A stretch of DNA of 64,000 nt from Drosophila miranda (lineage: Eukaryota; Arthropoda; Insecta; Diptera; Drosophilidae). The position numbers were made by a program, and so were the translations under genes. Below the pieces are notes generated by a model. That model had not been told where the DNA came from, did not search any database, and worked only from the letters and a program-made list of their open reading frames with translations. Below, in pieces: positions 32,855 to 44,820 of this stretch. The DNA is taken from positions 26,539,657-26,603,656 of the forward strand of contig NC_046674.1 of assembly GCF_003369915.1 (NCBI RefSeq), read 5' to 3'. How positions within the stretch are numbered: the first letter of the stretch is position 1; every line of letters begins with the position of its first letter.

Positions 32855-33985
32855 TATACCCGATACTCAAAATGAGTATTGGGGTATATCAGATTTGTGG
32901 TAAAAGTGGATGTGTGTAACGTCCAGAAGGAATCGTTTCCGACCCCATAAAGTATATATATTCTTGATCAGCATCAATAGCCGAGTCGATTGAGCCCTGT
33001 CTGTCTGTCCGTCTGTCCGTCCGTCCGTCCGTCCGTCTGTCCGTCCGTCCGTCCGTCCCCTTCAGCGCCTAGTGCTCAAAGACTATAAGAGCTAGAGTAA
33101 CGATGATTTGGATCCAGACTTCTGTGATATGTCACTGCTACAAAAATATTTCAAAACTTTGCCCCGCCCACTTCCGCCCCCAAAAAGGACGAAAATCTGT
33201 GGCATCCACATTTTTAAAGATACGATAAAACCAAAAATGCAGAATCGTAGAGGATGACTATATGTTCTAGAGTGTAAAATCTCAACCAGATCGTATAATT
33301 ATTATAGCCAGAATCAAGAAAACAATTTCATTCTTTCTCGCTCTGTCTCTCTCTAACACACAGGTTTCATGGTCGGCTTTGCCAATTGCAAAATATGAGT
33401 TCAAGGATCTCAGAACCTATAAGAGCCAGAGCAACCAAATTTGGTATCCACACTCCTGTGATATCTGACCTTGACCGTTTCGTGTCCAAATTTCGCCACA
33501 CCCCCTTCCGCCCCCGCAAAGGACGAAAATCTGGAGCATCCACAAATCTCAGAGACTATTAAGGCTAGAGTAACCAAATTTGGTATCCGCACTTCTGTTA
33601 GATCTCACTATAAAAAGAATATCTCAGAATTTCGCCCCACCCCCTTCCGCCCCCACAAAGGACGAAAATCTGTTGCATCCACAATATTGCACATTCGAGA
33701 AAACTAAAAACGCAGAATCATAGATAATGACCATATCTATCAGATTGCTGAATCTGGATCAGATCGGATCATTTTTGTAGCCAAAAGCAAGAAATCAATT
33801 TGCAGTGGCCACGCAGCGCCCGACGTCACGCTCAGACTGATTTTCTGTCTCTCTCGCACGCACTCTTTGTCGTGTGGTTCAATATTAGCGGCGTCTGCCG
33901 CAGGAGAGCCATACTGACTTAGTATCGGGTATAACTGTAGAGTTGCGGTGTACGCAGCAACTCACAACGTTCCCCCTCGTTTTTG
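32855..33985 (+). mobile_element. INE-1/SGM-type Helentron, single copy
   Basis: It starts with a terminal palindromic hairpin (TATACCCGATACT / AGTATTGGGGTATA). The conserved CGTTTCCGACC...AAAGTATATATATTCTTGATCAGCATCAATAGCCGAGTCGAT core follows, then a (GTCC/GTCT)n microsatellite at 33001-33057. It ends near ACAACGTTCCCCCTCG. Non-coding, non-autonomous. The core matches my recollection of DINE-1/INE-1 (DNAREP1) elements. Confidence 0.85.
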
Positions 33986-34150
33986 GGTGCAACCACGACC
34001 GGGTGCTGAACCATGATTGGTGTGGGCCTTGGAGTTCAGTGTCCTGTCCAGTACGACACGTAAATATCTGTGGGAGCTCTTGCAATCTTGTTGTAGTCTG
34101 TTGTTTAAGGCATAGCTTCGCCATTTCTAGTGTGATCTAGAGGTGCAATG
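33986..34150 (-). pseudogene. Decayed LINE RT fragment
   Basis: One minus-strand frame contains YLRVVLDRTLNSKAH (about 34025-34075), very like the YLGVxLDxxL motif of LINE reverse transcriptases. Only about 50 codons are recognisable. Family not assignable. Confidence 0.45.
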
Positions 34151-34264
34151 GCTTTCGATGTTCGGAAAAATATGACTTATGGAGTCCGTGGAGATCCTAT
34201 CAAGGATCAAGGATTTGCAGTTCAACAATAAATCCAGCTAATCCAGAGCGAAACAGAATCAGAA

Positions 34265-35186
34265 AAATGTTATACACTGCTTTTGTTTTATTTGTTTGTA
34301 TTTCTTTTTATTTTTATTTATATTTTGTTTTTATTTTTAGCTTTTTAATATGTTGTATTTAATTTTATATTATTATTTGTAAGCTTACAACTTAAGGCAT
34401 AAGGTTACAAACTAAAACTTAGGTGCTAAACATCATTACCATGCTATCGATCATAATCAGCTCTAGCTCTGCGCCTCGTCGCACATTATGCGAGTATGCA
34501 TATTCGCCCACACAATATGCCTGTTTTACCATCTATCCCTCGATCTGTTTCCATATTGTTTCATAAATATTGGTTTATTGTTATCGATGATGTCTTCAAA
34601 AACTGTTTTTGTTCACCATATTTCGTGTATACCATATAATATATAGATTTTTGTATTGTTCCAACAACAGAATAGATCCAAAACAATAGAAAGTTCATCC
34701 AATATAGCGAATTTCCATTTGTGGTTTGCTTAAATCGTTTTAATGCGCTTCTTCTTGTTTAACATACATCCGTCGACTGGCGCTTTCGCACAGCTTTAAA
34801 ATTCGGTTATTTTTGTTCATACATATATTTATCTGTTTTCTGTTTTTATATATTTATATGCATAGAAAGTGCTCTCTATCGAGGATCGAATCGATTCGGA
34901 TTCGGAATCGGAATTGGGTCAGGATCGGGTCGAGTGGGTCGAGCAACGGCAAGCTGTTTCGTCGTGTTGTCGGCTCTGTTTCAGGCCAAGCATATGTCCA
35001 TTAGTCTGTCCGTCCTCGTCCCAGTCCTCGTTCCGGCTCCGTTCTCACCACATCACCACGACCTAACCCCAATCCCGACCCCAACCCCAAAACACAACCC
35101 AACCATAACCACCCGCCAGACTGGGGCTCCGGACGCCGTTCAATTTGTTAGTTATAATGTTTTGCCGTTTTACACACATTTATTCA

Positions 35187-35218
<32 letters not shown>

Positions 35219-36979
35219 CATGTATATATATTTGTAAAATTGGTTTCTGTATATATAGAATTTGTTTCATTATTTAATTTGTTATATATATATATATATA
35301 TATATTTATAAAAAAAAATACGAGTTATGCTCTTAACTAAAACGTTGCTTCTGCTCTGACGCCCAGAGTTGCGTTACATGTTTCTTGCAGCATTTTCATT
35401 TCCGTTTCCGTCTCCGTTTCAATGCATATCTTTATCGTTATCGTTATCATTATCTTTATCTTTATCGGTATCGTTACCGTTAGCTTTTACATTCACATAC
35501 ATATCTATATATTTATCATTTTCCGTTAATATTTTACAGTTTTCTGTTTTGTTGAATAAGTCTTAGCGTTTGTTGTTTACTTTATAATATATGTATATAT
35601 ATATATACTCGTATATATATGTATATATACACATATATAGATTGTTTTTTTGTTTTAGTTTCATTATGTATTAAAAATATTGAATTATTTTGTTTTGTGG
35701 TTTTTCAATTGGTTTCATTCTTGTTTTTTGCGTTTGCATGTAAAAAAAAATAAGTTAAAAAAAAAACGAATTAAACAGTAAAATAGCTAAACACTAAACT
35801 GTTTCGTAAGACATAGGGTTTATATAAAAAAATTTAGTGGGAGGCATGTATGTAAATATGTACCAGTCCAATAAAAAACAATTTCATTTGTAATTGCGTC
35901 TAATCTAAGCTTCAAATTTAAATAAATGTCAAATAGATTTCCGATTTCCGAATTCCGATTTCCAATAGCCGATTGCCGATTGCCGATTTCCAGCTTAAAT
36001 CCTTTTCCATTTCCGCTCTCCTCCTTTTGTGCTAATCCTAACTACACTAACAATGGGTGCGTGCATGTGTGTGTGTGGGAGGGAGGAGGAGTGCCAAGAA
36101 TTTGGGCATCAGTTAACTTTCTCCCTCTATCTCTCCAGCTCACCCACTCACTCTCCCTCGCCCTCGCTGTGTTTACTTTTGCCGTTGCACTCTTAAAGCC
36201 TATCGCCCATGGCCTATGCCAACGCGTTTCTCTCTTCTGTGTTTTGCTTTTTACATTTTCTCTCTCTCTTCGTTCCTAGATATATCTGTATCTGTATCTG
36301 TATATATATACGTATAGTTGTTGGTGCATCGTTTCGCTCTTTATATACGATCCTGATCCTGCTGGTGTCAGTAGTAGCCCGGATTACCGCCGGCAGCACT
36401 GCCACCGCCGCTGGCCGCGTAATGCTCGCTCGCATAGTACAGTGCCCGCTGCTGTGCCGCCCGCTGCTGCGCCACTTCCTGGGCCGCCAGATGCGCTTGC
36501 TGGGCCGCTGCTTGCTGGTGCGCGCGCTGCGCCGCCTGCTGATGCGCCGCCTCCTGCGCCGCCTGCGCCGCCTGCTGCTGATGCGCCTGCTGTTGCTGGT
36601 GATGATGATGCTGCTGCTGCTGCTGCGACTGCAGGGGCGGAGGCAACGCCGTCGGCTGGTAGGGGTGCCGGGGCGAGGGCTGCTGATGCGTCGTTAGCGA
36701 CAGCGGTAGCGGAAGCTGCTGGGCATGTGGATGCGTATGCTGGTGTGTAAGCGGAAGCGGGAGCGGTAGCGTGTGCGGATGAGCGTGCGCTGGCTGCACG
36801 GACGGATGGTGCCGTCGATAGCCGTAGCCGTAGACCAGGCTCAGCGGGCTGAGGGGGTTGTTGACTGCTGCTACCGCTGCTGCTGCCGCTGCTGCTGCTG
36901 ATGCTGAAGCTGCTGCTGGAGGCGCCGTCGCTGCTGCCGTCAGATGTCGTAGACCCGACGACGACGCCTGCAGTCACAA
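34265..36979 (-). other. Smr: Probable 3' UTR of Smr
   Basis: AT-rich DNA downstream of the Smr stop on the minus strand. It has several TA-rich microsatellites (35178-35220, 35285-35307, 35588-35637), a TTATCG/TTATCT run (about 35429-35480) and an AATAAA on the minus strand at 34287-34292. The segment next to the stop (36368-36973) stays open in the Smr frame; see the separate entry. The exact 3' end is unknown. Confidence 0.5.
36368..36973 (-). CDS. Smr: In-frame extension downstream of the Smr stop codon (possible readthrough or alternative C-terminus)
   Basis: After the Smr TAG (36980-36982) come one Leu codon and a TGA (36974-36976). The same frame then stays open for 201 codons to a TGA at 36368-36370. 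It is Ala-rich, then contains YGYGYRRHH and His/Pro-rich sequence, then Gln/His/Ala-rich sequence ending GGNPGYY. Gln/His-rich composition is like Smr itself. Drosophila has many readthrough extensions, but here two stops would have to be passed, and CAG/GCN repeats hold several frames open by chance (a Ser/Ala-rich frame overlaps at 36384-36977). No good splice acceptor was found. Low confidence. Confidence 0.3.
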   Translation of the reverse strand: MQASSSGLRHLTAAATAPPAAASASAAAAAAAAVAAVNNPLSPLSLVYGYGYRRHHPSVQPAHAHPHTLPLPLPLTHQHTHPHAQQLPLPLSLTTHQQPSPRHPYQPTALPPPLQSQQQQQHHHHQQQQAHQQQAAQAAQEAAHQQAAQRAHQQAAAQQAHLAAQEVAQQRAAQQRALYYASEHYAASGGGSAAGGNPGYY

Positions 36980-37751
36980 CTAATCTTCGTCGCTCAGTGC
37001 CTCGTACTTGGACGACAGCAGAGGCTTTGGCTCGCTGGCCGCTGCTGCTGCTGCCGCCGCGGCAGGGTGGTGGCTATTGGAGCCGGCGCCGCCCGAGCGT
37101 CGACCGCTGCCGTCGACCACCTCGTACTGGTTGGGCGTCTTCCGGGACACGCTGATCTCGTGCGACGGCGGCGGCTGCTGGGGATCCTTGACGCGGTGCA
37201 GCTGTTGCTGCTGTTGTTGTTGCTGGTGCTCAAAGGCGGCTACCATGTGGGCGGCGTGCGCTGCTACGACTGCGTTCGACTGGGCCACTAGGTCGCCGGG
37301 ATCGTCATCCGATCGCACTTCCACGATGCGGCTCTTGGAATAGCCGATGTCGTCACGCATCACCTCCGCGATGCGGTTCTTCACGTATTTGTATATGGTG
37401 GTCACGGATCCGTCCGCACCGCCTCCGCCCGGCACACGCTGGTCGGGGGGCGGAGGAACGCCCACGCGACCCACAACCGAGCCGGGGCCGGGCAGGTAGT
37501 AGTGGCCGGGGTCTCCGCCGGCCACCACAGCCTGGTGGAGCATAAGCTCTTGGGCGTACTTGCGGGGGCTGACCGGCTGGGGCATGCGGATGATGTTGCG
37601 TCCGTCCTCGGGCGTGTTTGCCCTGACGCCGGGCGGACCTCCGGAGGATCCTGGTCCCCCACTGGGTCCGCCGCCAGGACCACCGCTGCCGGGCATGCCC
37701 TGCTGCTGCTGGTGGTGCTGCTGCTGTTGCTGGTGCTGCTGGTGGTGGTGT

Positions 37752-37789
<38 letters not shown>

Positions 37790-38116
37790 CTGCTGCTGCG
37801 CCTGGTGCTTGGCCTCCTCGGCCTTGTGCTGCATGCGTCGGTTCTGCTTCCAGCGGTCTGGCGGAAGCATCGTCTGCGGCGGCCCCTCCATGTAGGTCAT
37901 GAATGGGGGCGTGGGCCGCATGTGTGGATTGGAGACGTAGTCGTTGGTGATGATCGAGTCGGTGAGCTCTCCGAAGGTGATGCTCTTGGTGTGGATCTGC
38001 TGGGGACTGGGTGCTGGTCCGGGACCCTGCGCCTGGGATGTGGTCGTATGCGGCTGGCCGCGCATCGATCCGTGAACGGATCGCGACTGGCTCGACTGCT
38101 GCTGCGGCGGAGGACC

Positions 38117-38164
<48 letters not shown>

Positions 38165-38558
38165 CTGTTGCTGCTGCTGCTGGATGGCAGCCGTCGCCCC
38201 GGCGGTTGCGGCGGAGAGGCGCTCCTGGTCCAGATCAATGTTGATGACGTTCGGGCACTGGGAGTTGGCCTTGCCATTGTTCTCCGCCGCCAGCTCCAGC
38301 GGCTGTCGATGGTATTGCTGGAGGGCGAAAAGGGCGTGGGAGGGAGAATTTGTGTTAGCTCGGGATGCCTCCACGTTGGGTGGTTTCAGCTCTAGATGAC
38401 TTACGAATGGGGCTCGCGTGTACTCGCGCCCGGTGGCTCCGGTGGCGTCGTTGGTGCGTCTTATCTGGTGCTTGATGATGGCATCGATCAGGTTCTGGGC
38501 GCTCAGCTGGCCAGGGACATCCTCAGTGGGCTGGCTGGCATGTGGGGGCCGATAGTAT
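36980..38558 (-). CDS. Smr: Smr (SMRTER nuclear corepressor), last exons, C-terminal part
   Basis: C-terminal part of the Drosophila SMRT/NCoR homologue, a nuclear corepressor. The penultimate exon 38405-38558 follows an acceptor (AG at 38559-38560) and encodes NLIDAIIKHQI, a CoRNR-box-like IxxII motif for nuclear receptors. A donor GTAAGT at 38404-38399 and an acceptor CCCTCCAG ending at 38318 bound an 87-base intron with no in-frame stop, so retention is possible. The last exon 36980-38317 has poly-Gln tracts, KNRIAEVMRDD, SRIVEVRSDD and ISVSRKTPNQYEV. It ends PLLSSKYEALSDED, close to the conserved NCoR/SMRT C-terminus (YETLSD). The frame is clean. Upstream exons are absent: the intron runs into a LINE at about 39420. 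Confidence 0.85.
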
Positions 38559-39419
38559 CTAAGGATAATCAAGTGGCGATTATTTTAAAAGTCTAAAAGT
38601 CAAATGGTGGAAATTTAATTTGTGCTTCCTGTGGGAGCAGGACACAAAGATAGACAGAAACGGAGAGAGATAGATACAGAGAAGGAGAGACATATATATA
38701 AAAGGATAGAGAAAAAGGGAGAGGGGATAGGGGATAGCAAACACTTGTCCCGTGGATCAGCTGTTTTCGCGACGCGTAAAACTTTTTCTCAGGCAAAAGG
38801 CAACGCGAGAGAGAGAGAGAGATCAAAAGAGAACTCTTGAGAGTTTTCAATTTCAGGCCACTCGAAAATGCTGTACTTCAAAACTTTCGCAGGGAATGGA
38901 ATGGGTTTCAGTTCGGTTCGTTTAATTTCGTTTCGTTTCGGATAAATCAAGGTTAGAATCGTAAATTTGTTGAATAATTCACAAAAAGTCCAGCCCCCCC
39001 CCCCCCCCACCTTCCCCCTATTCCCTTGAGAACAGTTAAAGTATTAAAGGAAGATGTCTCTCATTGAATCGCTTGCCACCCTCTTAAAGAGGGCTGTTCT
39101 CTGGCAAAGCGAAACCATTAGAGCACAGATCTATCGCCCATAAGGAGATCCAACGAGAAGAAAGAACGAGTAGAAAGAAACACTCATATCAGGCCGAAAA
39201 GCCTTCTTCTAGATAATTCATATTAAAAGCTTCAAGGATTCCCTTTAAAACGGTTCCAAACCAAAAGTTATCCATCCCAAAATTATGGAGATTTCTGGGG
39301 GAAAACTTCCCCGCAACAAACAAGTTCCGTCTCCAAATAATTAGCGTAAAAATTAATTACACGCAAACAGCTAAAAATCGTGACAAAAATAGAAAAACCT
39401 TGGTGACATAATAATTTTT
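38559..39419 (-). other. Smr: Smr intron, cut by R1-B LINE
   Basis: Intron sequence upstream (minus sense) of the 38558 exon edge. It has GAGA-rich stretches (38660-38720, 38805-38825) and a 15-C run (38994-39008). It is contiguous with LINE sequence at about 39420. No exon recognised. Confidence 0.55.
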
Positions 39420-41235
39420 GTTATTTGCATATTCGGTCGAACCTGTCACGGAGGACGAAATCGTCGCCCTGGCCCAAAGCTTAAAGGCCAAGAAGGCTCC
39501 AGGCCCTGATGGAATCCCCAACCGTGCGGTAAAACTGGCGATGGCATACAACCCGCACGAGTTTGCTAAGGCATTCACGCAGTGCCTGCGGGAAGGTCTA
39601 TTTCCGCCGCAGTGGAAGTTGCAACACCTGGTGCTATTGCCAAAGCCAGGAAAGCCGCCGGACGATCCCTCCTCGTTTCGACCGATTTGCTTAATCGACT
39701 CGCTGGGGAAGACTCTGGAACAGATAATCCGTAGAAGACTGGACAACGCCGTCGAGGATGCTGGGGGACTTTCACCAAACCAATACGGCTTCAGGAGTGG
39801 GAGGTCAACGGTGGACGCCATAGGCAGGGTAGTCGACATAGCCTCCAAGGCAGTGGAGGGAACTCGATGGAAGGGCGGCAAGAAGGAATACTGCCTGATT
39901 GTCACCCTAGACATCAGGAACAACTTCAATACGGTGAAGTGGGAGTGCATCCTGGACTCACTTAACCGGCGCGGTGTACCCCAATACCTTCAGGCAATCG
40001 TAAGGAGCTACTTCGAGGGGAGACTGCTGGAGTTTAATACGGCGGCCGGCGCGCAGACTCACGGCATAACGGCAGGCGTTCCCCAAGGATCAGTGATGGG
40101 TCCCCTCTTATGGAACATTGCCTACGATGGAGTCATGAAATTAGCACTTCCAGGCGGATGTCAGCTAACCTGCTACGCAGATGATGTCGCCCTGACGGTG
40201 GTAGCCAAGCACCTGGACGTCGTCGAAGCAAATTGCGACACCGCAATCCAGCTGATTGCAGACTGGCTCCGTTCTGCGGGACTAGAGCTAGCCGCTCATA
40301 AAACCGAGGCAGTATTGGTGAGCACCCGTTCGACTGTGGAGACCGCTCACATCAGGGTTGGCGACCAGAGACTATCGTCGAAACGAGCCATTCGGTATCT
40401 GGGCGTGATGATCGACACCAGGCTCAGTTTCCGTGAACACCTAAGCTACGTCCAGGAGAAAGCGGCAAACACGAGTCGGGCGCTGTTCCGAATACTGCTG
40501 AACACCCGTGGCTCGAAGCAGGAGAGGAGGATTCTGCTGACCAGCGTAGTCCGCTCAGCCATGACCTACGCAGCAGACGTATGGGCGGATGGCATTAAAG
40601 TTGCCAGCTACGCTAGGGGCGTAAAAGCCACTCATCGCCTCTGCGCGCTCCGGATCTGCTGCGGCTTTCGGACCATATCCGACGACGCTGCCCTAGTACT
40701 GGCGGGTGTCCTACCTATCGACCTTCTGGTGCTGGAGGAGAGGGCCGTGGCCGAAGCCATCCGGGCCGTCGCGGCAAGGAGAGACGCGCGCAAGCAGGCC
40801 CGTGAAGGAAGCCTCAGAGCATGGCAAAGCCGCTGGGACGGCTCTGATAACGGACGGTGGACACACCGCCTGATTCCGGATGTCCGATATTGGATCGGCA
40901 GGCGACACGGTGCGGTCAATTTCCATTCCACACAGCTTCTGAGCGGACACGGATGCTTCAGCCATTACCTTTGGAGGTTCGGCCACGAGGACTCGCCGAA
41001 CTGCTCGTGGTGTGTCGACGCCACTGAAGACGCTGAGCACATCATTTTTCAATGTAGGCGCTTCTCACTTATTAGGGAGGAGTTGTGGCGAGCCGCCGGC
41101 GGGCAGCTCACGCCGAACAACTTGATCGAGGCGATTGTGGAAGACCCCATGGTATGGTCGGCCTGGAGCAACTTTGCAGCCGGCGCCATGAAGGAGCTGC
41201 GTAGGTGCGAGCGCCGAAGGAACGAGAGTGGCTAG
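39420..41235 (+). CDS. R1-B reverse transcriptase, open frame lacking endonuclease
   Basis: About 604 codons, uninterrupted. It contains APGPDGIPNRAV (residue about 30), PKPGKPPDD, FRSGRSTVDA, LDIRNNFN with catalytic Asp (about 164), GVPQGSVMGPL (about 220), YADDVALTV (about 255), [20 protein letters not shown] and a C-terminal CSWC-x-H-x-C motif (about 528-545). The N-terminal endonuclease is missing, so it is a dead-on-arrival copy with an intact RT frame. The box reads RNNFN where R1-A has KNAFN. Confidence 0.85.
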
Positions 41236-41411
41236 GAGGAACCATGGTCCCTGCGAAGCATTGCTTTGCGGCCGTCCCGCAGAGACCCGGAACTTCCTGC
41301 CGGTCTCTCCAACTCAATACAGCTCCCTGTCTAGCTATAGTTAAGTCCCAGGCTTATAAAATTTAATAAAATTAAGAGTTAATACAGAGTTAAAAAAAAA
41401 AAAAAAAAAAA
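39420..41411 (+). mobile_element. R1-clade LINE 'R1-B', 5'-truncated
   Basis: Different from R1-A but the same clade. It begins at the RT N-terminus (after TTGCATATTCGG), ends with poly(A) at 41392-41411 and is followed by the same AC-rich tract and block F as R1-A. No target duplication visible: the left flank is Smr intron. Confidence 0.85.
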
Positions 41412-43712
41412 CACCACACTGACACTCACACACAAGCACACACATACACACACAAACGTATATATTTTGACCATTGATAATTTTATGTTTTTTTTTATAT
41501 GGTATATTCAGAATGAATCATTTTGTTTATTATATATTTTTATTTAAATTAATTTATTTTATATATTTTTCTTGATTTCTTATTTTGGGTGCAGTTATAT
41601 AATTATAATTGTTAGTGTTACGCGAGAAGAGAAGAGCAGCCCCTATATTATTTATATATTTATATATTATATATTATTTATACGAGACCGCAAGCCCCAG
41701 CCAGCCCAAAAACCACAAAACCTTACGCTCCTGCGAGGGAAAGCCCCCTATGTACACACAGACACGACACCCTCTACATACATTTATGTACATATTTATG
41801 TACAATTCCACCTCAATGGATAGATAATTTTGGAATCCTTATTTTTACTTTTTGTCATTGTCCCATTCAAAACCAATCACAACAATCCAATATTTAACTA
41901 TTTATATTAATTCGATTGATTTCACAGTGGCAGTGGTATTATATTTATGTACAATTTGAAACAATAGCAGCGGAATAATTCGAAAAAAATTCAAAACAGA
42001 GAGAGGAATAGAGAGAGATGGAGAGATAGAGAAAGAGAGAGCGCGCTCGTTGATCAATCAAATGTGGGGGGTATATAATTCTCAAAGTGCCTTATTATTA
42101 ATATATTATACATGAATATGAAACAAATACAGAAAACACACAAATTATGTATAGTCTTGAGAAAGAGTGAAAAAACAAAACAACAAAAAAAGGCATTAAT
42201 TATTTATTTGTATTTAATTACTATCTACCCAAACAATCCCCACTTGTTACGGCAGAGTGCAAAGGTCTACCACATAATGATACTATGTAAACAAACCAAT
42301 ATAAATTACTGTTTTTTTTTTTTTGCTGTATTTATACTTAAACTTAGACGTAACTGAAACCCTCAGCTTTTGGTTATTACTATACGATAATTCTTTTTAT
42401 AAAAACATGCTCTTCCCTTTGTACAACAAACAAGCACAGAAACACAAAACAAAATCGTACGACCGTCAATATGTGGCCTTATCAAATGGAACCCTTTACT
42501 CTACGCCTTACGCCCCACATCGTCTTCCCTTTAAAGTAATAATGAATACTATGCTAATCAGAAGCGAGAAAGAGAGAGAACTCTGGAATGAGAGAGAACT
42601 CTGGAATGACCCACATAATCAATATCAGAGAGGAACATGAAGGAGTTTTTGAATGCCAGTTGAATTATTCATTATTTATACAATATACTTATTATATACC
42701 ACAATGCCTTGTTCGTTATTTATGTAATCATACAATCTATATACCAAGATAGTTCATAGATTTCTTCCGCACAAAAGACAGCAACGAGAAAAGACAACAA
42801 CCGATCAGGATCGAACACAACTGTACATGAATTTTGTTACATGCTGAAACATGCCTATTTATGCTTCCATTGCAACACAACTGTGTATTTTTATATAGTA
42901 AATTACATTTTTATGAAGTGAAAACCATTTAGTTTACGGCGAATTTTAGGTTATTTAGCAATTAAATGAAAGCGTTACAAAATAAATGAAACAAAAAAAA
43001 CCAAAGTCGATTCCATTTACCCAACAGCAACGGGGCCGCTGCCTATGGCGGGGGTTATCGCCAATCTCTCTTCCAGGGCGTCTGTCGACGGGGTGACGGT
43101 GACGGCGACGGTACGCTATCGGTCGGGCGGAGACACCGTCCGGCACACCGATTGCAAGCTCTGCAAACCTTTTTTTTTATGTTATTTCCAAACCATTCGG
43201 TTCCCGCCACAAGGCATTTGCACCTGAACGATCAGAGAGGATCTTGAGGTATCAAAACGCCACAATTGACCGACTGGGAAAGTAGCATAGCATAGCATCA
43301 GAGCCAAGGTCCAAGTAGCAGCAGGTTCAAGAAGCTTCAGTTGCGTCATTGCAGCCATTTTCATAGTTTCATAGGCGCCGGCTTCCAGAGTTTCATAGCA
43401 CCCAAAGAGCAAAGTTGCATAGCCAGCACCTTAAATAGTTTCGTAGCAGGCAAATTTCATGGTTTCGTAGCAGCCACTTCAAGAGTGGATTTATTTATAA
43501 ATGATGGCATACTTTCAGGCTGTTTTGCAAATACAAATTCTGGTTCCAATCGGTTGGCACAACTGTCCCTATCACGAAAGATATAGCCAAGGAAAAACAA
43601 AAAGTTGAAGCAGACTTAAAATTGGTACAAAACGAGAAAAACTAAAAAAAAAGTCAAACGGCCAACATAGCTTACAAAAGCACAATTTTCGACATACGAA
43701 AAAATCTATTTT
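41412..43712 (+). other. Block F4: AC-rich LINE target tract then AT-rich host DNA
   Basis: The AC-rich tract begins at 41412 (CACCACACTGACACTCACAC). The remainder aligns with F3, with an intermediate deletion at about 41745 compared with F1. The GC-rich island is at 43010-43170 and the TTTC(A/G)TAG-rich stretch at 43270-43475. It ends at AAAATCTATTTT, where the Helentron array starts. No convincing gene. Confidence 0.55.
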
Positions 43713-44820
43713 TATACCCGATACTCAAAATGAGTATTGGAGTATATTAGATTTGTGGTAAAAGTGGATGTGTGTAACGTCCAGAAGGAATCGTTTCCGA
43801 CCCCATAAAGTATATATATTCCTGATCAGCATCAATAGCCGAGTCGATTGAGCCCTGTCTGTCTGTCCGTCTGTCCGTCCGTCCGTCCCCTTCAGCGCCT
43901 AGTGCTCAAAGACTATAAGAGCTAGAGCAACGATGTTTTGGATCCAGACTTCTGTGATATGTCACTGCTACAAAAATATTTCAAAACTTCGCCCCGCCCA
44001 CTTCCGCCCCCACAAAGGACGAAAATCTGTGGCATTCACAATTTTAAAGATATGAGAAAACCAAAAACGTAGAATTGTAGAGAATGACCATATCTTTAAG
44101 ACTGCGGAATCTGAATTGGATCGTATTATTATTATAGCCAGCATCAAGAAAACAATTTCATTTTTCTCGCCCTGTCTCTCTCTAACACACACGTAGCATA
44201 GGCGGCTTTGCTTAGAGTAAAACATTAGCGCCTAGATCTCAGAGACTACAAAAGCTAGAGCAACCAAATTTGGTATCCACACTCCTAATATATCGGACCG
44301 AGACGAGTTTGTTTCAAAATTTCGCCACACCCCCTTCCGCCCCCGCAAAGAACGAAAATCTGGGGATATTCAAAAATCTCAGAGACTATTAAGGCTAGAG
44401 TAACCAAATTTGGTATCCGCACTCCTGTTAGATGTTACCATAAAACGTGTATCTCAAAATTTCGCCCCACTTCCTTCCGCCCACACAAAGGACGAAAATC
44501 TGTTGCATCCACAATATTTCACATTCGAGAAAACTAAAAACGCAGAATCATAGATAATGACCATATCTATCAGATTGCTGAATCTGAATCTGGATCAGAT
44601 CAGATCATTTTTATAGCCAATAGGAACAAATCAATTTGCAGTGGCTACGCAGCGCCCGACGTCACGCTCAGACTGATTTTCTGTCTCTCTCGCACGCACT
44701 CTTTGTCGTGTCGTTTAATATTAGCGGCGTCTGCCGGAGGAGAGCCATACTGACTTAGTATCGAGTATAACCGTAGAGTTGCGGTGTCCGCAGCAACTCA
44801 CAACGTTCCCCCTCGTTTTT
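43713..44820 (+). mobile_element. Helentron array unit 1
   Basis: Starts TATACCCGATACTC; the terminal hairpin reads TTGGAGTATA rather than the TTGGGGTATA of the single copy at 32855. Short GTCC tract (about 43858-43890). Confidence 0.9.

Noticed and set aside
34813..35311. Overlapping plus-strand frames in 34.8-35.3 kb
   Set aside because: Driven by TA microsatellites and AT-rich sequence; the region fits the Smr 3' UTR on the opposite strand.
36384..36977. Ser/Ala/Gly-rich 197-codon minus-strand frame downstream of Smr
   Set aside because: Simple CAG/GCN-repeat DNA keeps several frames open; this frame is almost pure low-complexity sequence and has no link to Smr.
37502..38395. Long plus-strand frame rich in Leu opposite Smr
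   Set aside because: It is the antisense of Smr poly-Gln (CTG reads as Leu). The minus-strand Smr protein explains it.
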